Positions 24,892-30,082 of a stretch of 30,082 bases of DNA are shown here, one piece after another; within the stretch, counting starts at the first letter, position 1; every line of letters starts with the position of its first letter. Below the pieces are notes generated by a model. That model was not told where the DNA came from. It saw nothing but the letters and a program-made list of their open reading frames with translations, and ran no database searches. The stretch lies in assembly GCA_038534195.1 (NCBI GenBank), contig JBCAXE010000042.1, positions 1 through 30,082 on the forward strand, read 5' to 3'. This stretch comes from JAJFFW01 sp038534195 (lineage in GTDB: Bacteria > Pseudomonadota > Alphaproteobacteria > Caulobacterales > Parvularculaceae). Made by a program: the position numbers and the translations under genes.

Positions 24892-25998
24892 TTAAGAGCC
24901 GCCAACCATCGCGGCCACATACCTGCCTATCGCAAGACAGGCCGTCAATCCGGGCGACTCGATGGCGTAAAGGCCCACATATCCGGTCGCCCCGTGAGCG
25001 TCCGGACCGGCGATGATGAAGTCCCCCTCCTCGCCTGGGCCGCCCGCCTTCGGCCGCTGACCGGCGTAGCCGGGGTGAAGCCGGTCGGCGTCAATATCCC
25101 GCCAAAATCGGCGCACGCTGTCGGCGAAATATTCCTTGCGGGCCTCATCGACGGCGTAATCGCCAAGCGGCGCATCCCAGCGAATATCCGGCCCCAACCG
25201 CGCCTGACCGGCAAGATCACGCGTATAGTGAACGCCTTGGCTATCTTTCGTGTGCAGAGGATAAATCAAGCGCGTGAAGGGCGCGGGACCGCTATAGGAA
25301 AAATATTGTCCCTTCGCCGGACGGATTGTTGGGACCGATTGCGGATTTAACCCCGTGATTGATCGCGCCACTTTGTCCGCGTGCAATCCCGCGCAATTCA
25401 CGACCAAATTCGCGACGGCGTCAAACGTTTCGCCGCCGCCGATCGACAAGCCCACGCCGCCCTCAATGATAGACCCGGCGATCACAGACGCGTTGAACGC
25501 GACGGTGCCGCCCGCGTCCTCGATATCGCCAAACAAGCTGACCATGAGCGTATGCGAGTCAATGATCCCCGTGGAAGGCGAATGCAGCGCGGCGTCACAG
25601 GTGAGCGCAGGCTCCAGCTGCGTCGCCTCAACGCCCGAAATGAGTGTTACGTCGTCTACCCCGTTTTGACGCGCCGTTTCCTGAAGGGCGCGCAGTCGGT
25701 CAATGTCGCCTGCTCCGTGGCCGACGACCAGCTTTTCGCATTGAAGATGCGGAATATGGCGCTCACGGCAATATTGGTAGAGAAGCTGCTTGCCACAAAC
25801 GCACAGCGTCGCGCGAAGCCCGCCCGGACGGTAATAAAGACCTGCGTGGATGACCTCGGAATTGCGCGACGAGGTCTCTGCGCCGAAAGTGTCGTGTTGC
25901 TCCAGAATAACGACGTCGCGGCCAGCCAGCGCAAGCGCGCGTCCCACCGCAAGACCGACAACGCCGGCCCCGATAACGACCGCGTCTAGACGCTCCAT
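24892..25998 (-). CDS. FAD-dependent oxidoreductase, L-2-hydroxyglutarate dehydrogenase (LhgO)-like
   Basis: A 368-residue DAO-family flavoenzyme. The FAD Rossmann motif is VVIGAGVVGLAVGRALA (residues 7-23) and the acidic ribose-binding residue lies in VVILEQ. Then comes SSRNSEVIHAGLYY, the segment shared by L-2-hydroxyglutarate oxidases and some glycerol-3-phosphate dehydrogenases. Later features are VNCAGLHAD, RPAKGQYFSY and a C-terminal VGLYAIESPGLTACLAIG that closes the FAD site. L-2-hydroxyglutarate repair is the most likely role. The frame is open to 26034, but Met at 25998 starts directly before the FAD motif and is chosen. The YkgJ-like gene ends 19 nt upstream on the same strand, so the two may be co-transcribed. 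Confidence 0.85.
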   Translation of the reverse strand: MERLDAVVIGAGVVGLAVGRALALAGRDVVILEQHDTFGAETSSRNSEVIHAGLYYRPGGLRATLCVCGKQLLYQYCRERHIPHLQCEKLVVGHGAGDIDRLRALQETARQNGVDDVTLISGVEATQLEPALTCDAALHSPSTGIIDSHTLMVSLFGDIEDAGGTVAFNASVIAGSIIEGGVGLSIGGGETFDAVANLVVNCAGLHADKVARSITGLNPQSVPTIRPAKGQYFSYSGPAPFTRLIYPLHTKDSQGVHYTRDLAGQARLGPDIRWDAPLGDYAVDEARKEYFADSVRRFWRDIDADRLHPGYAGQRPKAGGPGEEGDFIIAGPDAHGATGYVGLYAIESPGLTACLAIGRYVAAMVGGS

Positions 25999-26017
25999 AA
26001 GCGCGGGTCGCCGGCGC

Positions 26018-26389
26018 CTAGTCCGTTGTCGCAACCCATTCCGGATCGTCCTGCACTTCGCGTTCCCACATCAAAAAATCGTAATAGCCGCAACGCGTTT
26101 GCGTCGGGAATTCGCGGCAAATCTTCGGGCGCCCTTCATAGATCGTGCAATTGCGCGTTTCCTTGTTGAGGAACATGCACGAGGTCACAAAATGTTCGTC
26201 GTCCGTATGGCGCAAGACGCGCGGATTTTCGTCATCGCCCTTTTTTGTGAATTTCTTTTTCGCCTGCTCTTCAGAAATCCCGTGATGTTTTGCGAGCCTC
26301 TTAATATCGCTTTTCGTCGTTGGGATATGCGTATAGGTGCAGCAATAGGCCGGACAATTCAGACAATCATATTTCAGCTTTTTAGACAT
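26018..26389 (-). CDS. YkgJ-family cysteine cluster protein
   Basis: A 123-residue protein with the conserved Cys set of this family: Cys9, Cys12, Cys16, Cys17 in the N-terminal CLNCPAYCC motif, then Cys71, Cys81, Cys91 (in YEGRPKICREFP) and Cys100. The family is thought to bind zinc or an Fe-S cluster; its substrate is unknown. No signal peptide or membrane helix. Start at 26389 has a weak GGGAAC upstream. It is on the same strand as, and 19 nt ahead of, the LhgO-like gene. Confidence 0.88.
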   Translation of the reverse strand: MSKKLKYDCLNCPAYCCTYTHIPTTKSDIKRLAKHHGISEEQAKKKFTKKGDDENPRVLRHTDDEHFVTSCMFLNKETRNCTIYEGRPKICREFPTQTRCGYYDFLMWEREVQDDPEWVATTD

Positions 26390-26487
26390 GGAGTTCCCGA
26401 CTGTTGGCTATTAATAAGACCTGAACAAAGTTGGTTAATAAGGCAAGCTTAGCAAAAGGTTTACAGATCACCACCCGCCAGCAGAGT
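26390..26487 (-). promoter_or_regulatory. Spacer between sulfotransferase and YkgJ-like genes
   Basis: This 98-nt AT-rich spacer carries two similar TTAATAAG elements (near 26410 and 26434) within an imperfect direct repeat beginning GTTGG. It lies upstream of the leftward YkgJ-like gene and downstream of the sulfotransferase gene. Promoter function is possible but no good -35/-10 pair was found. Confidence 0.2.
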
Positions 26488-27390
26488 TCAGGCGATGTAG
26501 CCGTACCGCTTCATCTGCGCCGACGTGACGCTCAGCACCTGCTTTTGCGCAAGGGCCGTCATAGTCTCTTTCCACTTCGCATCGAGACGCATTACAAGCT
26601 CGCCCTTCATTCGGATACGGCTGCCCGCCATCTGGTGCCCGGCGACAATCGGGCGCTCGGCCTCGATGGCGTCGCCGACGTCGGATAGGTCCACGCCGAT
26701 ACAGGCGCCGATGCGCTGCAACTCGGTTTTCGACTGGGTCGAGAAATCCTCATACCGAACACGCACGGTGTTTTCCGCGCCTACGTTCCGGATCAACGCC
26801 TCCACATAGGAATTGTACATGCGCCACCGGATCGCCGTTCGATAAGGCGAGCGCGACTTGATTTTCTTTTGCACGCCTTTTTCGACGTCAATATCCATGG
26901 ACTTGGTCATTGAGTTGGCGACAGCGCGCGCGTCGCGCACATTGTGGACGACACGCAAATCAATTGCGCCATTGAGCGCATGGGCGAGACCGCGTCCCGG
27001 CGCTTTTGACGAGTCGACAATAATAGACGTCCCGGTGTTCGCAGCGATCGCCTCGAACATCGCCGCGGTCATGTCATTAAACCAGCGAAGCGTTTCCGTC
27101 CGCCGGAGCCGGTCCATGGAGAGCAGCGGCTCAATGCGCTTTTGCATCTGAAAATAACGGCCAACGTCGCCGCCGTTCCGCGCCCAGTCAGCCATGATCG
27201 ACGACCATAATTCACAGGAACGGATTTGACGTTTGCAGGCGCAATATTCGTTTTCGGTCCACACATGGCGGCACATTTCCGCAATCTCGCCTGCGCCGAA
27301 GATGTCCGGGTGCTGATGCAGCGACATATCGAGCATCGTCGATCCGCTTCGGCCGTAACCGGCGATGTAGACGATCTTCAACTTGCTCAT
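26488..27390 (-). CDS. Sulfotransferase family protein
   Basis: A 300-residue PAPS-dependent sulfotransferase-type protein. The 5'-phosphosulfate loop is GYGRSGSTML (residues 11-20, in a beta-strand-loop-helix P-loop form) and the 3'-phosphate binding region is VVHNVRDARAVANS with the conserved Arg-Asp and Ser. A Cys-rich patch CRHVWTENEYCACKRQIRSC follows near residues 40-60. Sulfotransferases of this kind modify carbohydrates or small molecules. An upstream Met at 27426 gives 12 more residues without a clear ribosome site; the Met at 27390, preceding SKLKIVYIAG, is preferred. Neither start has a strong ribosome site. Acceptor substrate unknown. Confidence 0.82.
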   Translation of the reverse strand: MSKLKIVYIAGYGRSGSTMLDMSLHQHPDIFGAGEIAEMCRHVWTENEYCACKRQIRSCELWSSIMADWARNGGDVGRYFQMQKRIEPLLSMDRLRRTETLRWFNDMTAAMFEAIAANTGTSIIVDSSKAPGRGLAHALNGAIDLRVVHNVRDARAVANSMTKSMDIDVEKGVQKKIKSRSPYRTAIRWRMYNSYVEALIRNVGAENTVRVRYEDFSTQSKTELQRIGACIGVDLSDVGDAIEAERPIVAGHQMAGSRIRMKGELVMRLDAKWKETMTALAQKQVLSVTSAQMKRYGYIA

Positions 27391-27427
27391 GTCAGCGCAC
27401 GCCCGCCCCTGTCCAGCCATCGTCATA

Positions 27428-27449
27428 TCCGAAGCGCAAGGACTTCGGA
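27428..27449. repeat. Small hairpin near the sulfotransferase start
   Basis: TCCGAAG (27428-27434) and CTTCGGA (27443-27449) form a 7-bp stem with an 8-nt loop, just upstream of the leftward sulfotransferase gene and downstream of mnmA. There is no T-run after the stem on the leftward strand, so termination is doubtful; a leader hairpin is as likely. Confidence 0.3.
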
Positions 27450-27499
27450 AACATTTTTCGGCAGATCATGTGATGCACATCATGCGCCAGCAAAGGCGG

Positions 27500-28654
27500 T
27501 CAGACAGCGCGCGCAATCCACCCGCCCCCGAGCACGCGATCATGGGCGGGGTCGTCTGAATAAAAGACGCAAGCCTGTCCAGGCGCGACGCCTTCTTCGG
27601 GCTCGGCGAGCTCGACGGCGAAACCTTCGTCAGTCCAGATCAGCGCAGCCGGTTTCGGCGGCCGCGTCGAGCGGACTTTCACGGCCATCGGCGTTTCGGA
27701 TTTTGCGGCGGCTTCGCCGTCGCCGTCGCCAAGCCAGGTCACGTCCTTCAGTAATATGCGTGAAACCATCAACGCATCGCGCGGGCCGACAATCACCTGC
27801 CGCGCGGCCGGATCAAGGCGCACCACATAGAGCGGATCGCCCACCGCGACGCCAAGTCCCCGGCGTTGACCTACCGTATAATGAATAACGCCCTGATGGC
27901 GTCCCATGACGGACCCGTCCACGTGCACGATATCGCCCGGCTCAGCGGCGCCGGGGCGCAAGCGCTCTACAACCGAGGCGTATTTTCCTTCCGGCACAAA
28001 ACAGATGTCTTGACTGTCCGGCTTGTCCGCTACGGCGAGGCCAAGGTTTGAAGCGATCGCCCGCACGCGGTCTTTCGGCAGATCGCCCAACGGAAACCGT
28101 AAGAAGTCCAACTGCGCCTGTTTTGTCGAGAAGAGAAAGTAGCTTTGGTCTTTCGCCGCATCGTAAGCCCGCCGCATTTCCGCGCCGTGCGGACCGTCGA
28201 CGCGGCGAATATAATGGCCGGTCGCCATCGCTACACCGCCAAGATCGCGCGCCGTCTCCATCAAATCACGAAACTTCACGCGCTCGTTGCATCGCACGCA
28301 CGGAATGGGCGTCGCCCCCGCCAGATAGGTGTCGGCGAAGTCCTCCATCACGCTTTCAGAAAAGCGGTCCTCATAATCGAGGACATAGTGAGGGATCTCA
28401 AGGGCCTGCGCCACGCGGCGCGCATCATGAATATCTTGCCCGGCGCAACATGCGCCTTTTTTTTGAATAGCGACGCCATGATCATAAAGTTGCAACGTGA
28501 CACCCACAGCGTCATAGCCGGAGAGCTTGACGAGCGCCGCGGTGACGGAGCTGTCAACGCCGCCGGACATCGCCACGATGACGCGCGCGCCTTTCGGCAC
28601 CCCGAGATCAATCCGGGGCGCGTCGATCGTTGATATGTCTATGGCCATACTCAT
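27500..28654 (-). CDS. mnmA: tRNA-specific 2-thiouridylase MnmA
   Basis: A 384-residue enzyme that makes 2-thiouridine at position 34 of tRNA-Lys, -Glu and -Gln, taking sulfur from a carrier in an ATP-dependent reaction. The PP-loop is SGGVDSS (residues 30-36). The catalytic Cys pair is Cys122 in CVRCNERVKF and Cys218 in PDSQDICFVP. Also present: GHYIRR, KDQSYFLF and HYTVGQRRGLG. The C-terminal beta-barrel domain is complete, ending GGGWIARAV. The start may be Met1 (28654) or Met3 (28648). An N-terminal extension of about 22 residues precedes the PP-loop strand, common in alphaproteobacterial forms. Single housekeeping gene. Confidence 0.95.
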   Translation of the reverse strand: MSMAIDISTIDAPRIDLGVPKGARVIVAMSGGVDSSVTAALVKLSGYDAVGVTLQLYDHGVAIQKKGACCAGQDIHDARRVAQALEIPHYVLDYEDRFSESVMEDFADTYLAGATPIPCVRCNERVKFRDLMETARDLGGVAMATGHYIRRVDGPHGAEMRRAYDAAKDQSYFLFSTKQAQLDFLRFPLGDLPKDRVRAIASNLGLAVADKPDSQDICFVPEGKYASVVERLRPGAAEPGDIVHVDGSVMGRHQGVIHYTVGQRRGLGVAVGDPLYVVRLDPAARQVIVGPRDALMVSRILLKDVTWLGDGDGEAAAKSETPMAVKVRSTRPPKPAALIWTDEGFAVELAEPEEGVAPGQACVFYSDDPAHDRVLGGGWIARAV

Positions 28655-28695
28655 TGCTGGGCGAACATAGGGTCCCGGCCGCCGGATTTGAAGAC

Positions 28696-28714
28696 CGCCG
28701 ATGCGCCATCGGCG
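28696..28714. promoter_or_regulatory. Perfect hairpin between divergent mnmA and repeat-protein gene
   Basis: CGCCGATG (28696-28703), a 3-nt CGC loop and CATCGGCG (28707-28714) form a perfect 8-bp inverted repeat in the 124-nt spacer between two divergent start codons. No T-run follows, so an operator or a mRNA leader structure is more likely than a terminator. It lies 65 nt ahead of the repeat-protein start codon. Confidence 0.35.
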
Positions 28715-28778
28715 CGCACATGCGGACGCGGCGAAAAACCGATATGCTGCGCGCGAATTTCAACAAAGGAGAGACCTC

Positions 28779-29669
28779 ATGTCCAATGACATTCAATTCA
28801 AAAACGCCGCCGGCGACATCACGGGCGAGCTGATGGCCGAGGGCGCCAACCTCTATCTCGGCGGATCGAATGCGGCAGGCGATATCTCTCTTCGCGACGA
28901 GGCGGGCCAGCAGACGGTGCACCTTGACGGCGGCGACGCCAATCTCAGCCTCGGCGGCGGCGGTCATAATGGCGATATCGGCCTTTTGTCGGACGACAGA
29001 AAGCTGCGCATCCATATCGACGGTGGGGCGGCGAATATCTATCTCGGCGGCAATGGCGCTGGCGGCGATATCGCGCTGAAACACCATGAAGGCGAAACCA
29101 CCGCTCACCTCGACGGCGGCTCCGGAAATTTGACGCTCGGCGGCGGCGGGACGCAGGGCGACGTCGCGCTCGTCAACGCCGAACGGAAGCAAACGGTGCA
29201 TCTCGACGGCGGCAACGGCAACCTGACCATGGGCGGCGGCGGGTCGGAAGGCGACGTGACCCTGCTGAACACCGAAGGCGTACAGAGCATTCACATTGAC
29301 GGCGGCTCCGGAAACATCACGCTTGGCGGCGGCGGCGCTCAAGGCGATGTCGTCCTGACCGATGGCGCCGGCAAACAAACGATCCATATGGACGGCGGCG
29401 AAGGCATCATCAACGTCAACGGGTCAAAAGTCGCTACCGCCGATCATGTCTTCGGCGCGGACTATGCGTTGGCGCCCCTCGCCGATGTGGACGCTTTTAT
29501 CGCCGCCAAAGGCCATCTTCCTGGCGTTCAGTCTGCGGAGGAAATGCGCCGCAACGGCGTCGATCTGATCGCCATGAACGGAAAGCTTCTTGAAAAAATC
29601 GAAGAGTTGACGCTCTACATCCTTGATCAGGAAAAGCGGATCAAGGCGCTGGAGACGGCGTCAGCCTAG
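28779..29669 (+). CDS. Glycine-rich 31-residue repeat protein with fibre-like C-terminus
   Basis: A 296-residue protein starting at ATG 28779 behind AAGGAGAG. There is no signal peptide. After a degenerate first unit (residues 12-33), five full 31-residue units and a sixth of 27 follow from residue 34 to about 215. The unit pattern is GDhxL-x4-G-x3-hHhDGG-x-(G/A)NhxhGGGG (h hydrophobic), which suggests a beta-solenoid or stacked beta sheet with Gly/Asp turns. The C-terminal part (about 224-296) reads YALAPLADVDAFI, HLPGVQSAEEMRRNGVDL and LLEKIEELTLYILDQEKRI, ending in a likely coiled coil. This ending matches a motif common in Bacteroidetes proteins with tail-fibre-like C-termini and would favour trimerisation. 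Location and function unknown. Confidence 0.85.
   Translation: MSNDIQFKNAAGDITGELMAEGANLYLGGSNAAGDISLRDEAGQQTVHLDGGDANLSLGGGGHNGDIGLLSDDRKLRIHIDGGAANIYLGGNGAGGDIALKHHEGETTAHLDGGSGNLTLGGGGTQGDVALVNAERKQTVHLDGGNGNLTMGGGGSEGDVTLLNTEGVQSIHIDGGSGNITLGGGGAQGDVVLTDGAGKQTIHMDGGEGIINVNGSKVATADHVFGADYALAPLADVDAFIAAKGHLPGVQSAEEMRRNGVDLIAMNGKLLEKIEELTLYILDQEKRIKALETASA
28878..29423 (+). repeat. In-frame 93-bp tandem repeats (five full and one partial)
   Basis: Units of exactly 93 bp start at 28878, 28971, 29064, 29157 and 29250, with a last shorter unit from 29343 to 29423. All keep the same reading frame and start with codons for Gly-Asp-(Ile/Val). The units are alike but not identical at DNA level, which points to old duplications under selection for the protein rather than recent slippage. 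Confidence 0.9.
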
Positions 29670-30082
29670 AGAAAGTTCAAGAGCGACAATTGCGTGGCGG
29701 TCGAGAGCGCCTGAGCGGACGCCTGGATCGCCAGTTGATCCTGATTGAGCCGGGCGACAACTTCGGCGAGATCGGCGTCTTCAATCTCGGAGGCGACGAT
29801 CTCCGCAAGGTCACGTGCCGCGGCGCCGCGGTTGATCGCCTCGGACGCCTGGCCTTGGGCGACGCCGTTGAGCCCAAGCTCACGGGTCAGTTCCGCGGCG
29901 ATGGCGTCGAAAGTTGCGATTTTCTCCACGAGGAGATCGCGCTGCGCCGCCGACAATTCGCCGCTGAACGATCCGAGGGTCGCTTGCGCATCAGCGAGAT
30001 CGCCAAGCTCAGCCAGAAGCCGCGCGCCGATCTCGCTCGCGAGCGGACCGCCATCGACGCTGACGCCTTCTTCAACGGCGAG
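29666..30082 (-). CDS. Flagellar hook-filament junction protein FlgL-like, C-terminal part (partial)
   Basis: The reverse strand is open from the window edge to a TAG at 29666-29668, giving 138 residues without a start. The last part, VARLNQDQLAIQASAQALS followed by TATQLSLLNFL, is the D0 helix typical of FlgL and related flagellin C-termini; the LSLLNFL ending favours FlgL over filament flagellin. The upstream part is Ala-rich and helical, with GSFSGELSAAQRDLLVEKIA as a D1-like helix. Its stop codon overlaps the stop of the convergent repeat-protein gene through the shared CTAG. The main part lies beyond the window. Confidence 0.7.
   Translation of the reverse strand, partial: LAVEEGVSVDGGPLASEIGARLLAELGDLADAQATLGSFSGELSAAQRDLLVEKIATFDAIAAELTRELGLNGVAQGQASEAINRGAAARDLAEIVASEIEDADLAEVVARLNQDQLAIQASAQALSTATQLSLLNFL

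Noticed and set aside
28608..29387. Long open reading frame (259 codons) antisense to the repeat-protein gene
   Set aside because: It is a by-product of the repeated GC-rich codons on the other strand; it has no ribosome site, overlaps the start of mnmA, and the plus-strand frame has a clean start, SD and recognisable C-terminus.
28878..29423. Regular repeats that could suggest a CRISPR array
   Set aside because: The 93-bp units are in-frame coding repeats without unique spacers or short identical direct repeats, and no cas genes are nearby.

Overview
The window looks like a chromosomal segment from a Gram-negative alphaproteobacterium, of Caulobacterales/Parvularculales/Hyphomonadaceae type. 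The grounds are moderately high G+C with many GCGC/CGGC runs, an elongator tRNA-Met of alphaproteobacterial form, a flagellar hook-filament junction (FlgL-like) C-terminus, a lipidated type II secretin, and TTAA-rich intergenic spacers. The taxonomic placement is inference. No integrase, transposase, CRISPR array or phage gene was found.

Layout. (1) 1-226, minus: start of a GT-C type membrane glycosyltransferase, cut by the window edge. (2) 491-7327, plus: a tight surface-sugar operon. It holds glucose-1-phosphate cytidylyltransferase, CDP-glucose 4,6-dehydratase, an RfbH/ColD-like PLP 3-dehydratase, a zinc-finger C-methyltransferase, an SDR reductase/epimerase, a GT2 polyprenyl-phosphate glycosyltransferase and a GtrA-like membrane protein. 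Together they would make a CDP-linked 6-deoxy sugar, probably 3-deoxygenated and C-methyl-branched, and load it onto a lipid carrier. (3) 7576-11708, plus: an exported DUF1800 protein with a Tat-exported DUF1501 partner. (4) 11767-22029, plus: a near-complete type II secretion system in the order L-M-C/N-D-E-F-G-H-I-J-K. Only the prepilin peptidase and a pilotin are missing, and the secretin is itself a lipoprotein. (5) 22042-23406, minus: an outer-membrane barrel protein with a C-terminal SPOR domain. (6) 23561-28654, minus: tRNA-Met, a multipass membrane protein, an LhgO-like FAD oxidoreductase, a YkgJ-type Cys-cluster protein, a sulfotransferase and MnmA. (7) 28779-29669, plus: a glycine-rich 31-residue repeat protein. 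(8) 29666-30082, minus: the C-terminus of a FlgL-like protein.

Most unusual points. The GspD secretin (13874-16459) carries both a lipobox and a C-terminal SPOR domain, and the convergent gene next to the gsp operon encodes an outer-membrane barrel that also ends in a SPOR domain. This suggests a T2SS tied to septal or remodelled peptidoglycan. In the sugar cassette, the RfbH-like enzyme has the active-site His of 3-dehydratases but not the Cys set that binds the E1 [2Fe-2S] cluster, and the SDR has Met where the catalytic Lys is expected. The 28779-29669 protein has six in-register 93-bp repeats and a C-terminus I associate mostly with Bacteroidetes fibre-like proteins.

How the parts may work together (inference): the DUF1800/DUF1501 pair is exported to the periplasm and lies directly upstream of the T2SS, so these are the first candidates for its cargo. 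The sugar cassette probably decorates LPS, capsule or another envelope glycan.
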